DNA of 64,000 bases, taken from NCBI RefSeq assembly GCF_040939455.1, contig NC_134126.1, forward strand, positions 3,468,375-3,532,374. The letters are read 5' to 3'. Made by a program: the position numbers and the translations under genes. Of the stretch, positions 12,296 to 24,283 are shown in pieces (the first letter of the stretch is position 1; each line of letters opens with the position of its first letter). The DNA comes from Microcebus murinus. Taxonomy: Eukaryota > Chordata > Mammalia > Primates > Cheirogaleidae. The notes under the pieces are model-generated. The model had not been told where the DNA came from. It worked only from the letters and a program-made list of their open reading frames with translations, and searched no databases.

Positions 12296-13274
12296 TTGAT
12301 CAATGAATGGTGGCAGGAAAACTGGATGGCTACATATAGAAGACTGAAACAGGATCTGCACCTTTCACCTCTCACAAAAATCAAGTCACAGTGGATAACA
12401 GACATAAATCTACTGTGTGAAACTATAAGAATTCTAGAAGAAAATGTTGGAAAAACTCTTACAGACATTGGCTCAGGCAAAGAATTTATGAAGACGACCC
12501 CAAAGGCAATCATAGCAAGAACAAAAATAAATAAATGGGACCTTATCAAATTAAGAAGCTTCGGCACAGCCAAGGAAACTAACTCGAGAGCAGATGGACA
12601 GCCTACAGAATGGGAGAAAATATTCTCATGCTACACATCCTATAAAGGGCTGATAACTAGACTCTAGATAGAACTCAGAAAACCAACAAGAAAAAGTCAA
12701 ACAACTTTATCAAAAAGTGGGCAAAGAACATGAACAAAAACTTTTCAAAAGTAGATAGACTAATGGTCAAACAAACATGAAAAAGTGCTCAACATCTCTA
12801 ATCATCAGGGAAATGCAAATCAAAACCACAATGAGATATCACTTATCTCCAGTGAGAATGGCCTTTATCAAAAAGTCCCAAAACAATAAATGTTGGCATG
12901 GATGCAAAGCAACAGGAACACTCCTACACTGCTGGTGGGACTGCAAACTAGTGCAACCTCTGTGGAAAGCAATATGGAGATACCTCAAAGAGCTACAAGT
13001 AGATCTACCATTTGATCCAGCAATCCCATTACTGGGCACCTACCCAAAGGAACAAAAGACATTCTATAAAAAAGACATCTGCACTCGAATGTTTATAGTA
13101 GCACAATTCACAATTGCAAAGATGTGGAAACAACCGAAGTGCCCATTGATACATGAGTGGATTGATAAAATGTGGTCTATGTATACTATGGAGTTCTACT
13201 CAGCCACAAAAACAATTGGTGATCTAGTACCTCATATTATCCTGGATAGAGGTGGAACCCATTCTACTAGGTGA
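12296..13274 (+). pseudogene. L1-E ORF2 C-terminal remnant
   Basis: Two open pieces in different frames encode the ORF2 C-terminus. The piece at 12,296-12,667 contains LKQDLHLSPLTKIKSQWITD and KWDLIKLRSFGTAKE. The piece at 12,777-13,274 contains [19 protein letters not shown], a CX3C-like cysteine/histidine stretch (LLHCWWDC), [20 protein letters not shown] and [18 protein letters not shown] at 12,665 and a frameshift separate them. This is the longest coding-like stretch in the window (165 aa) and it is a fragment of a dead retrotransposon, not a host gene. Confidence 0.9.
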
Positions 13275-13545
13275 AGTATCTCAAGAATGGAAAAACAAGC
13301 ATCATATGTATTCACCAGCAAATTGGTATTAACTGATCAACACTTATGTGCATATACAGTAATAATTGGGTGTAAGGCAGGTGGGAGGAGGGAGGAAGGG
13401 ATGGGTATATTCACACCTAATGGGTGCAGTGAGTACTGTCTGTCAGATTGTCAGACTTACAGCTCTGACTCAGGTGGGGCAAAGGTAATATATGTAACCT
13501 AAACATTTGTACCCCCATAATATCCTGTAATAAAAAAATAAATAT
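12296..13545 (+). mobile_element. 5'-truncated LINE-1, sense (L1-E)
   Basis: The element enters ORF2 at about 12,296 and runs through the ORF2 stop region and 3'UTR (about 13,285-13,530) to an AATAAAAAAATAAAT tail. The 3'UTR has the same order as other L1s here: TTAACTGATCAACACTTATG, a GGGAGG-rich block, then CATTTGTACCCCCATAATAT. It is a typical 1.25-kb truncated insertion. A convincing target-site duplication was not found; only TAAATTGTA recurs near both ends. Confidence 0.85.
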
Positions 13546-13549
13546 TTGT

Positions 13550-15550
13550 TCACTCAATAGATAAATTGTACCCAGATTCTGTCGCAAATAATCAAATTCC
13601 TATCAAGTTTATCTCATGACTACAACCAATAGGCAACAAATAGTCTTGAAATAATATTATCAATCCTTCAAGGACAGTTTCATTCATATAATTTACCTAT
13701 TTTCAATTAAGGTAAATTAGAATTCTGTTGAAAGAAACCCTAGAGATCCCAGTACGTGCTTTTTGTACATGCCTCCATGCTTAGCCCTTGCTCTGTCAGA
13801 GCCTGGGGTGGACTATCCTGTGTTCCAAACCACCCTTTGATCAAACCCTTTCCAGAGCTGACTAAACCAGGGGTGGAAACCTGAGCCAAGGCAGGCCAGT
13901 TGGATTCCCTGGAATGGGATTTTGGAAATGACATATAGAAAATGAGTTGTTTGAACAACTAAAAGAATGTTTAGACCAAAGAGGTAAAACTGCCATCTAT
14001 GGAGGGAACTATAACTAGTCCCCGAAAGCAGATGAGTGAGGAGAGTGTGTGGTCTTCAGGGAGAATGGAAGGAAGCCCTGCAGAGAAACCGAGGATCTAC
14101 ATCACGTGTCAGACTGAAGAAGAGAGACACAGATAATCATTTTCCAGTTCCCATGCAGTCCCAAGGCACTTTTATTCTTAAATTTAATTCTCATACATTT
14201 TTAGAATACCCTATCATTTGTACTGTTAATATGCCTTTTCTTTCCTTTTAAATAAAGCAAACAACTTAGAAATATACACTTAGAAAAATCCAAATATGAA
14301 CAGATTTTTCAATAACTTGTTAAATTGTTTAATTCAAGGCAAGATCTGAACAATGTGAAAATAGAATGGTACTGAATTCTGCTGCATCAGGTTCTTTCAG
14401 CTCCATGCTGAAAAACATGCACTTTTAAAATCTCGGCACATTTGTAATTATTCAGAGCATAGACACCTTTAATTTGGCAAGAAAACAAGGTGAAAGATTC
14501 CTGGGGGAACTTACTCGTGGAATGTGCTGCATGTAGTGTTCAACTATATTAATATCCATGAATAAAATGTTCTAAAACACAGTCTCATCCTAATTTTCAC
14601 CTAACCACAGTAAACAGCCTAAACATACGCAAAATTAGGTACTCATATGCCCTTCTCCAGTTACTGACCTTTAAAACTGAAAACAGAAATAAAATTAGAA
14701 ATAAAACGCTTCTATTCATACTCATAAGCTTCTATTCATACTCACAAGCACTTAAAAAATTTTAATTGGAAGGCAGTGTCATAGTTTTGTATAAAATATA
14801 AAATACTACTGATTTAAGTAAAATGTGTTCTATTTTATCTCACTTATCATTGTTTTCACTGTTTCAGCTGTTCATAAGGCCTCTTTTCATGCATTGCCAC
14901 CCTCATCTTTGGTCTCTGAGTCTGCAGCTGACCACTAATATGATAACCACAATTCCACTAGCTATGCAGGGGACCTCAGAGCACAGGTACACATGTTGAA
15001 TTCAGGAACATGTTGCTTTCAATGTGACCATAAGTCTGTGGAAATTGCTTTAAGACTATATTTCCTGATTTGATTACCTCAAATTTTACACTGCTGTGCA
15101 CAAAGTGTCTGGAGAACAATTGCATGCATTTGTCACTTCTATTTTAAAAGTATTGGGTGTCTTTGAAACATTTGAACTCTCTCACTGAAAATGCCATGCC
15201 GAATATGGCCCACGGCAATCATGTGCAGATATATAATTGTTCTGCTGAAATTTCTGCTGGAAAACAGTATGCAGCTTTGAAAAACTCGGATTTATTCTCT
15301 TCTCATTCTTACAGCCTCTGCTTTAGTGCATGATTTAGTCAGTGAAAAGGTGGAATTCTACAATACATTTGGAGCTCCCAAACAGGGGGAAAGAAACTTC
15401 ACAAGCCCAACGTGAAACTTTTAGTTAGGATGTCGCATGAATTTTTAAGTAAGCAGTCGCTAGAAACTTTTGTAGAAACTCTGCAAAAAACGTTGCAAAT
15501 GTAGACTTTACAAAGACCAATGGGAATGACTGAGAAATTTTAAGCAGGAA
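13550..15550. other. Unassigned DNA, moderately complex
   Basis: No gene is recognised. Positions 13,740-14,130 are GC-richer and include a GCCTGGGGTGGAC / CCAGGGGTGG text that resembles ancient mammalian repeats, but no family could be named. Positions 14,880-15,480 are balanced in composition and free of obvious repeats, so conserved non-coding DNA is possible. Confidence 0.45.
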
Positions 15551-15551
15551 A

Positions 15552-15623
15552 ACACACACACACACACACACACACACTATATATATATATATATATATGT
15601 ACATATATATTATATATATATAT
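15552..15623. repeat. (CA)n(TA)n microsatellite
   Basis: About 13 CA units (15,552-15,577) run into an almost pure TA tract to about 15,623 with small interruptions. It is likely length-variable. Confidence 0.95.
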
Positions 15624-16239
15624 GCATTTTTAGGAAGATTCCACTCTGTAGTATGGGAATCAGATTATGTTAATAATAGATTATATTAAATGTTGCATAG
15701 ATCAGATTATATTAAAATTTCAACACTAATATGGAAAATTATGTTTTTACATTTTAATCAAATCTAATAATATTTGTTATTTTTCTGGGTCCACATTTTA
15801 TTTGATGTTTGTTTTTCTTTCAATTATTTGTAAGAAATACATCTTTTTATTAAACAAAAGACAATCTAATGACAGCATTTTCCAGTCTGGAACAAGGAGA
15901 GTTGGCCCTGGAGTCTGCAAGAAGCCCATACCAATTCTAATCACAAAATTCCCAGGTCCTGGAGTCTCTAAGGGTCAGGGAAAAATCCTACAGAAAGATT
16001 TGTAGCCTTGTCAATTTTTTGCAGGAGACTGGGATATGTTTATTAATTTCACCAAGGATCAAAGACCTCTTGACTTTGCTGTATCCAGGAAAAGATGAGT
16101 AACTATATGTAAGTGACAGACTCTTTTCCTTTCAATCAAATAGATCAAAGAAAAATAACATCATTTCAATGAACCTCTAATGTTAATATATGATATGAAA
16201 AAAAGAAACAAGGCCTTCTCTCCTGAAATGTGTGCATAT

Positions 16240-16270
<31 letters not shown>

Positions 16271-16879
16271 TGTGTATTGGGTAGGTAAAAATAAATAAAC
16301 ATATACGCAACTATGGCAGGAGCTGATACTTTTTTATAGAAATTCTTCATAAAGAGAAAATAAAGCAGGGTAAAGGGGCGGATTTTGACCAGGGTAATTT
16401 TAGCACAAGTTTGTAGTTTGCTCAGATAAGGAATTTTAGTAGGGGATGAGTGATCTAGTGAAAAAATTAAAGGAGAATCATTAAGGAAGGCTCTATAAAA
16501 ATTACTTGCTCTGAACTGCTAAGAAATACTATTTTTTGCCAGATCTAGAAAATACCCAAGTTTTGGCCCAATATCTGAGTCTTAATGGCAATGAAAATAG
16601 CATGGGAATAATTGCTTTTCCATTAAAATGGAAAATAAAAGAGACACACACATAATTGTTTTATTGCTTTCTGGGTTTTATAAGCAATATAAGAGGAGAA
16701 GTTCCAAAAAGAAAGTCTGAATGCAATCTAATGTTTGTACTCTTAATTATTTTTACAAGGGTATTTTTTTAAAGTATATCCTTTGTCCTTGAATATAAAC
16801 AATGAAAATTGTTTGTATTTATATGTACAAATGACAATCTCTTTAAATATCTGTTTATCTGATATGTCATATGTATTAC
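15624..16879. other. AT-rich unassigned DNA
   Basis: There is no coding signature and no Alu or L1 that I can recognise. A TG microsatellite inside it is listed separately. Confidence 0.5.
16239..16270. repeat. (TG)n(GA)n microsatellite
   Basis: About 13 TG units are followed by a short GAGAGAG tract. Confidence 0.95.
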
Positions 16880-17273
16880 TACAGTTTCCTATAGTTGCTG
16901 TAACAAAGTACTATAGACCCAGTGGCTTAAACATAGGAATTTATTTCCCTACAGTTATGGAGGCTAGAAGTGCAAGGATCAAGTTATAAAAAGGATTGCT
17001 TTCTCCTTAGGGCCTCTCTTCTTGGCTTATTATATAGAGGTTGATCATTTCCTGGTATTTTCACTTGGTTTTTCTTCTGTGAGTGTCTGCCCTAATCTCC
17101 TCTTCTTATAAGGGTATCTGTCATATTAGATTATGGCCCATTCCAAAGACCTCATTTGACCTTGATTATCTCTTTAAAGACCTTAACTCTATGTGCACTT
17201 ACATTCCAAGGAACAGAGGGTTAGGACTTCAACATACTAATTTGTGGAGGGTGAAACAATTCAGTCTATAACA
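16880..17273 (+). mobile_element. Solo LTR-like element (ERVL/MLT2-like), copy 1
   Basis: A diverged non-coding element begins near TAGTTGCTGTAACAAAGTAC and continues CCCAGTGGCTTAAAC, GTTATGGAGGCTAGAAG, CTTCTTATAAGGG, GACCTCATTTGACCTTGAT and GGGTTAGGACTTCAACATA to an end at ATTCAGTCTATAACA. Two further copies of the same family lie at 20,896-21,341 and 43,095-43,391. The structure and TAACA end fit an ancient ERVL-type LTR left by homologous recombination. The family name is inferred from memory of this repeat type. Confidence 0.6.
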
Positions 17274-17520
17274 CTATAGTATTTTTCCACAATGTGTTTT
17301 CATTTGCAGATTCAGATTGTTTAGCTCTAGAAAATGTTTTCAAATTATGTTTCAAGTGAACCATCTTAATACACATTTTTATATTGTTGTACAGTTATTT
17401 GTGTGTGCAACTCTTACTTGCCCGTCAAAATCTAAACTATCAACAGGACTGGAAAATATGATGGTTTTGTGTATTCCATGTTACCTGTCACATTATGGCT
17501 GCCGGCTCTGTGTGCGTGCA

Positions 17521-17566
<46 letters not shown>

Positions 17567-20500
17567 CATGCCCACACATATGCATACACATACCGGCTAT
17601 GCTAGTAAACTGTAATAGAAGATAAAGGGGTTAGAGAAAAGATTCATATTTCATGAAAAGCTGATTAATTATTGCCCTATTCCCAGTGTTTGTGTATTCT
17701 TCATTGTCTTTTCCTCTGTCAGTAATGCAGACGATATACATGAGATAAACCACCACTCCAAGAAGAAGATAAACATGATTTCTTTTTAATTGTTTTTTAT
17801 TTATAAGTTGACTTCCTCTACCTAGAAACACAGTAAATCATTACTGCAGGCAGGAGACAGGGCAGTGGGACTGTTCAAGACAGTGATCATTGTAGTCACC
17901 CACCTAAATGTTAGCCCTTTTAGTCCCAGGTCCCTGTGCAAAACTATCTCCCACTTCCTTCCTCGGAGCATCATTTTGCCAACTCTTGTATTTGAGTTTT
18001 GCATACACTGTGTTTTATAAAGATCAAATTTTATGCTTTAAAAGTCCACTATTGGCAAAAAAAATATTATTTTCTAAAGTCTCTGAATTATTTTATCTTC
18101 CTGTTCTCAGTTATTTCACCAAACACAGAATTGGTTTACAAATATCTATGTAAACATATTTAAACTAAAAGAGGAAAAATAATTATTATAATTAAGTTGA
18201 AGAAAGATGAGAAAAAGACATCTCCTTGCAGGACACGACGTGCAGACCAAATCTCTAGAAGGAAGATAACGTGCAGGGACTGTAACTCCAGGCTTGCCTC
18301 AGGCACAGTCTGAGGAGGCAGGAAAAAGTTATGGCAGTCAGTGAGAGAAAGTCCCCAATTCTCTTTTCTCTTCCTACTTTATATTTCTTAAACATTAATC
18401 CATGGAGATATTTGAACCCTAGAGTGAGTGAATTTCAGAAACTTAGAATGCCTATGAATTCTCTTCTTATCAGGAGATAAAAGCAGGGGCAGCAAGTTCA
18501 TGCTGCAAATTTTCAAGGGAAAGAAATCCAAATATTGTGTGCTATTAAAAATCTATCATTTTTTAAACTTTAACTTTATGTGTGAAATCACATGTAATTT
18601 GATTTAATTGCAGCAGAAAGTAACATTGATTTTTCTCATCCTTTTAAAGAATTTTTTCTAGGTTTAGGAGAAAAGCTAAGGAGGGACAGGGGTGAGGCTG
18701 AAGCAGGAAGGACTGTTTACCAGATTCAGAGTCCTGGGCTTCGTTTGTACCGAACCTCTGTTAGCTGTACCCTCCCCCTTTCACTGTCTTGCCAGATATT
18801 GGGAGATGTTATGATCACTGATCAAAGATTATAGTACTGACAATGTGTTAATTCATAACATTTTTCCTCAAATTGGGTTTAGTATGACATTATCAAAATG
18901 AAATATTTATAAACAAATATGGAATATTATAATGTCAGAAGAGCTCAACAACTAAGGACCTCTGTATAGATACTGATGGCTTTTTGCTGCTTTATCTTAG
19001 ATAGAACAATTGTTCTTGAAAGGCTTTATAGCAGTTATTTTCAAGTCTAGTCCTCACCCATTGTGAGATGAGATTCAGGCTGTGTGATTAATTGGTTTGT
19101 TTGCTGGTTGCAGACCTTCTTTCAGTCAGAAAAATGGATGTGATGACCTCCGTAAATGCCTTCAGGTATAGTCCGAGGAAAACAAATATATTGCAAGCAG
19201 TCAAATCTGTAGCAAACAAAATTTAACATTGTAAATACATGCATTTTCTATACATATTGTTTTCATGTTTTTTATATGAAGAAATGTTAGATTATTCACT
19301 AATCTAATTTTAACTTGGCATAAAATATTTTATTTGGCTGGCATGCATATTTTAGATTCATACAAACTATAGTGTGAAATTACCAATATATTTTTCAATA
19401 TTACAAAAGTCATTTACTCTTCTTTATGCAACTGCATACCACCTTCCAATTTTCTCCAGAACAATAAATGACTACTCACTTACCTGACACCGATCATACT
19501 GTTTACACACAGCAGATGCCAACATAGTTGTAAACACATAAGCATTAAAATGCATTGCCACATATTAAAATGTCGCTGGGATGTGGTGCTAAAATAATAT
19601 CTAATATTTAACACACCATATGCAACACTTGAGTAAAATAGATGCGTGCTTAAAGGAGGAAAAGCATTTATTTTCTTATTTATTTTCCTTATTAAAGGTA
19701 TGATATGGTTATTCTTAACAATATTAGTCTCCTCATTGGGAGGAAGGGGATAGATCTAGAAAAATTTGCAGTACAATCTATCATGCCTTCCCATTTTGTC
19801 AAGTACAAATTCATTTTTCTGAGTTCTCTATCACTTTTTATCAATATTTATGGTAACATTCTCTTGCAAAGATAAAAAGAATCCAGGGAATTATTTTTCT
19901 TTTGACTTAGGAGCAATAGACAATTAGACAAGGTAGAAAATCTCAGTCATTTTCTCTCTTCTCTCTCTTACTGAATAAGCTCAAAGGTTGAAGGTATTTC
20001 TTTCTTCAGTTCTCCAGTATATGTGACAAATGTCTTATAGTTCCTATAACATGCTCTATCAAAACATTTGAAAAGGAAATTCATATAGTAAACAAGAACC
20101 ATATAGTAAAAGAGTTCAAGAATAATGACAATAGTAGTAAAACACAAAAGAACCCTCACAGAATAAAGCCTGACTTGAACCCTCATAGCAGGTAGATGAA
20201 TGCATCCTGGTGCAGTGATGGTGAAAGATGATAAGAAATCAGTTGAAGAAAATCTTTTTAATATTTTTGTTAATATTTGCTACTGTACTTTTGTTGGTCT
20301 GTCCTTTAAGAAGAGATGTCAGCAAAAGTCCAAAGTACTGGGTAAGTTCCTGTGAAGACCAATGCAGATGGCAGTCTGTCTTCTACCCAGAGTTTCTCCA
20401 AATTCCAAGTCTTCAGCATTTTCACTTAGAAAAACTACCTCCTTTAATCCTGCCTGTTCCTAAGGTAGTAAGATGGAACCCTCTCCACTCTGGGGTCTTG

Positions 20501-20895
20501 ATTTCTCAAGTGCTGTTTTCTTTTACAGTTCTTTGATCCATTCCATTTATTTCCTTTTTGCAATTCATCTAGTTTTTTCTAATTTTTGTTTGGCAGTAAT
20601 ATGGATAGAGCTATTCCATCATACTTGAAGTAAAATCCAGCAAGAAAATATTAAGATTTGGGATATATAATAAAATCTAAGATATATCAAGAAGAATGCC
20701 AAGATAGAGATAAAAGAATCACCAAAGTGAAATATGAATACAAATATAAAGAAGAAAATAATTTAAGAAATACTGAAAGTCTTGTTTATTTAATTTCTAA
20801 AATATATGGATGAACTATATTTTCTTATTGCTTCCTACTTTGTGAACCTATCAAAACACTTTCTCCTTCAAATTATACATACTGACAAAGATAGG
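17274..20895. other. Unassigned DNA with one microsatellite
   Basis: No gene, Alu or young L1 is seen in 3.6 kb apart from the TG/CG tract. Around 18,230-18,330 and 18,660-18,790 the sequence is GC-richer and complex. The remainder is AT-rich. I see nothing else that can be supported. Confidence 0.5.
17518..17568. repeat. (TG)n(CG)n microsatellite
   Basis: A GCACACG lead-in precedes about 18 TG units (17,524-17,560) that pass into CGCGCGC (17,561-17,567). The whole is a 50-bp alternating purine-pyrimidine tract, strongly Z-DNA-prone in composition. It creates an artefactual open frame rich in Cys-Val repeats. Confidence 0.95.
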
Positions 20896-21341
20896 GCATT
20901 AGGTTGCTAATGCTACTATAGTAAATTACCACAGATTCGGTGGCTTAAAACAATACAGGTGCATTAGCTTACAGTTCTGGAGGGAAGAGGCCAAAATCTG
21001 TTTCACTGGGATAAAGCCAATGTGTCAGCAAGATTGTTTCCCTCCAGAGGTTCTAGACAACAATGTGTTCCCTGCCTCCTCCAGCATCTGGTGGGTGTGT
21101 TTCCTGTGGCTGCGTCACTACAGTTACTGCATCTGTGGCCACATTGCCTTCTCCTTATAACGATCCTGCAGTTATATCAGGCCTGCCCAGGTAATGCCCA
21201 ATTGTATTCACATCTTAAGATCCTTAATTTAACCACATGTGCAAAGTACTTTTTGCTATACAAGATAACATTTTCACTGGTGTCAAGAATTAGGACATGG
21301 ACATCTTTTGGAGGGTGAGAGTAACATTATTCAGCACATAA
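20896..21341 (+). mobile_element. Solo LTR-like element (ERVL/MLT2-like), copy 2
   Basis: It shares the block order of the copy at 16,880: ACCACAGATTCGGTGGCTT, TTACAGTTCTGGAGGG, GTTTCCTGTGGCTGCGTC, CTTCTCCTTATAACG and the GAGGGTGAGAGTAACATTAT end. It is more diverged and slightly longer than copy 1 and has no coding capacity. It is followed directly by an L1M 3'UTR fragment. Confidence 0.55.
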
Positions 21342-21344
21342 ATA

Positions 21345-21515
21345 TGGGTTTCTCCCTCATATGTGGGAAATGAAAAAGTTGAGCTCATGGAAGGAAGGAG
21401 AGAGAGTAGAATTGTGGTTAGTAGTAGCTGGGAAGTGTAGGAGGAAAAAGGGAAAAGGATAGGGCAGTTACAACATTTTAGTTGGTAACAGGAATACATT
21501 TTAGTGTTCTATAGC
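21345..21515 (+). mobile_element. L1M 3'UTR fragment, sense
   Basis: TCTCCCTCATATGTGGGAAA, GAGAGAGTAGAATTGTGGTT and AGCTGGGAAG match the start of the old L1 3'UTR in sense orientation. It is short, has no poly-A, and is followed immediately by antisense L1 ORF2. Confidence 0.65.
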
Positions 21516-21519
21516 CCAT

Positions 21520-22130
21520 TTTTTATTCATATTATTTGCTTTTTACTATTGAGTTATTTGAGTTCCTTGTATATTCTGGATATTAGCCTCTTGTCAGATT
21601 AATAGTTTGGAAATATTTTTCCCATTCTACAGGTTGTCTCTTCACTCTCTTGATGTTTTCCTTTGCTGACTAATAGCTTTTTATTTTGATATAGTCCCAT
21701 TTTTTGCTTTTGTTTCTTGTGCTTTTGGGTTCCTACCCAAAAAATCTTTATCCAGACCATTGTCCTAAAGTCTTTCCTCTATGTTTTCTTATAGTAGCTT
21801 TATATTAAATAGTTTAGGGTCTTATATTTAAATCTTTAATCCATTTAGAGTAAATTTTTATATATGGTGAGATAATGGAGTCTAGTTTCATTCTTTTGCA
21901 TTCTTCTGCATATTGATATAGAGTTTTTCACAGCACAATTTATTGGACAGGCTATCCTTTTCCCAATGTAAGTTTTCAGTGACTGTGTTAAAAATCAGTT
22001 GGCGGTAAATGTGTGGATTTATTTCTGTGTATTCATCTCTGTTCCATTGATCTATGTGTCTGTTTTCATACTAATATTCAGCTGTTTTATACCACAATTT
22101 TTTTCATCATTTCATCTATCAATTGGCCTT
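21520..22130 (-). mobile_element. L1M ORF2 fragment, antisense
   Basis: Plus-strand text such as TATATTCTGGATATTAGCCT, TTTTGGGTTCCTACCC and CTCTGTTCCATTGATCTATG is the reverse complement of L1 ORF2 downstream of the reverse-transcriptase domain. No open frame remains. With the fragment at 21,345-21,515 it forms a sense/antisense junction. Confidence 0.75.
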
Positions 22131-22334
22131 TGGGCTGTTTCCATATTTTGACATTGTGAATTAAAAAAAAAAATAGAATTAATTATCATGACAATAAGGA
22201 CCACAAGAGTGAATAAACATTAATAAGGAAAAAAAATAGAAAGAAAATGGAAGAGTAAAGGAAAATAATAACTAAGAAAGTGTATAAAATAGACAATAGG
22301 TTAACACTATGTGATAAGCCACATAGTTATTTTT

Positions 22335-22479
22335 ATTTTTTATATTTTGTGAGTCACATATTGTCTTTGTTACACGTTCTTCTTTGGTTTTGCAAAGTTT
22401 AAAAATGTAAAAAATAAACTACTACCAAGGCAAACACAGGGCTGGATTTTGCTCTCAGGCAGCAGTTTGCTGACCCTTG
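22335..22479 (-). mobile_element. Old hAT-Charlie-like DNA transposon remnant
   Basis: The right end (GCAGTTTGCTGACCCTTG) is the reverse complement of the common mammalian hAT terminus CAGGGGTCAGCAAAC. The TTTGTGAGTCACATATTG text inside matches the other arm of such non-autonomous elements. It is heavily diverged and encodes nothing. The exact family is not assigned. Confidence 0.55.
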
Positions 22480-22674
22480 TACTAGGAAGTCAAATAATAC
22501 AAATGTATGATATATAACTAATTGGGTTCTCCCCCAACACACAAACACACAAAGGGGCAGACATGTTACTAACAACTATAACACCATCCATCAGCTCTAT
22601 ATCTGCTGCTACCTCAAAAAAATTGAAAAAGAAACACATACTGAAATATTGTGTACTGAACCTATTATTGACTC

Positions 22675-23028
22675 ATATTAGATTTTATTTTTTTTTATTT
22701 TAAGACAGAGTCTCACTTTGTTGCCCATGCTAGAGCAAGTGCCATGGTGTCTAGCTCACAGCAACCTCAAACTCCTGGGCTCAAGCAATCCTGCTGCCTC
22801 AGCCTCCCAAGTAGCTGGGACTACAGGCATGTGCCACCATGCCTGGCTAATTTTTTCTATATATATTAGTTGGTCAATTAATTTCTTTCTATTTATAGTA
22901 GAGACAGGGTCTCGCTCTTGCTCAGGCTGGCTTTGAACTCCTGACCTCGAGCAATCAGCCTGCCTCGGCCTCCCAGAGTGCTAGGATTACAGGCGTGAGC
23001 CACCGCGCCCGGCCTATATTAGATTTTA
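22675..23028 (-). mobile_element. Alu SINE (lemur-type dimer), antisense
   Basis: A full-length 7SL-derived dimeric Alu on the minus strand occupies 22,688-23,015. It shows the T-rich tail, GAGTCTCACTTTGTTGCCC, the AT-rich linker TCTATATATATTAGTTGG, and GGCGTGAGCCACCGCGCCCG at its 5' end. It is flanked by a perfect 13-bp target-site duplication, ATATTAGATTTTA (22,675-22,687 and 23,016-23,028). Non-coding; mobilised in trans by L1. Confidence 0.95.
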
Positions 23029-23689
23029 AAGATAAGGAAAAAGACTCTAGGCACACAGCTAAAAATACCAAGACACTTAGGGGGAAAATATCAGAATGAT
23101 ATCAATCTTCTCAATAGTTAAATTTATATCATACTCCATGTTTTAAGATAATCAAGAAAGAAAACATTAGTGAAATTTAATCTAGCTATATGAACTTCAA
23201 GTTTAAAAGACAAAGAAAAATAGTTATTGACATGAAAAGACTAGGAAATATTTTTCCTTTGGTATCCTCTAAGATTATCTACTAGGAATCAAGCTTTAGT
23301 TCATTATAAAATTAATCAAAAACATTTGCCATAATTTCCAAGAGTAATTATGTGAATATTTTATACACAGAGCTAATATTTCAAAATATGAATAAAACTG
23401 AAAATAGTACATATACATTTTTGCCCTGACAATAGAGAAATAAAACAATTAACAAAAATATTGGATACAAAGGCAAAGATTACATAAGTAGACTTGAAAT
23501 AAGAAAATTTCACACTAAGATAATATTAAAGAATAAATTATATTTTGCTTATAAGTGAAAGAAAGGAAAGGAAAGAGCAGTAATTCCACCACTGTTCTGG
23601 CAGGAAATTAAGTCAGTATCTAAACAGAAAAGAGATTGTGTTTTGTTTAAAATGTTAGTATAATGATAAACATTAAAAGCATTTTCTTT
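23029..23689. other. AT-rich unassigned DNA
   Basis: No gene or recognisable repeat is visible between the Alu and the 3' end of the next L1. Confidence 0.5.
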
Positions 23690-23865
23690 TTAATTGTTTA
23701 TTTCAGAATACTACAGGGGTACAAATTTGGGGGCTATAGGTATTGCTTTTGTACAGTCTGAGTCAAAGTTATAACTGTCCCCACCACCCAGATAGTGTAC
23801 GTTGTACTGGTTTGGTATGATTTTCCCATTCCCCTTCTCCTCTCTCCCACCTGCGTAATTTTTGT

Positions 23866-24283
23866 TAATTTTTTTTTTAATTTCAGAAAATTATGGGGTA
23901 CAAACATTTTTGGCTACATGTAATGCATTTGCCTCGCCCAAGCCAGGGCTGCAAGCCTGCCCCTCCCCCACACAGTGTGATGCGCTTCCATCAGCTGTAG
24001 GTCTATCCCCCGCCCCACATGACTGGCACTTAGTGAGTATTACTACCATGTGAGCACCTTAGTGTTGGCCAGTTAGCACCAAATTGAGGGCGAGTACACG
24101 CGGTGCATATTTTTCCATCCTTGTGATACCTCACTTTGAAGGTGGGCTCAAGCTCTACCCAGGATAATATAAGAGGTGCTAGTTCACCATTGTTTTTTTT
24201 GTAGTTGAGTAGTATTTCATGGTATACATATAGCATGTGTTATTAATCCAGTCATGTATTGATGGACCCTCGGGTTGTTGAGT
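23866..24283 (-). mobile_element. 5'-truncated younger LINE-1 nested in L1-B (L1-C)
   Basis: A T-rich start (23,866-23,880) leads into a minus-strand L1 3'UTR of a different lineage, with AAGCCAGGGCTGCAAGCCTG followed by a C-rich block. A short ORF2 C-terminal end runs to GATGGACCCTCGGGTTGTT. It interrupts the older L1 3'UTR. Left flank TTGTTAATTTTT and right flank TTGTTGAGTTTT look like a decayed 12-bp target duplication. The same 3'UTR lineage is at 45,160-45,465. Confidence 0.8.

Noticed and set aside
12777..13274. 165-codon frame, the longest in the window, as a possible host gene
   Set aside because: It is the C-terminal part of L1 ORF2, preceded by a stop and frameshift and followed by an L1 3'UTR.
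17317..17625. 102-codon frame with a Cys-Val repeat
   Set aside because: It is produced by the TG microsatellite.
22718..22936. Frames within Alu elements (also at 30,949 and 41,803)
   Set aside because: They are translations of Alu consensus sequence, well known as spurious ORFs.
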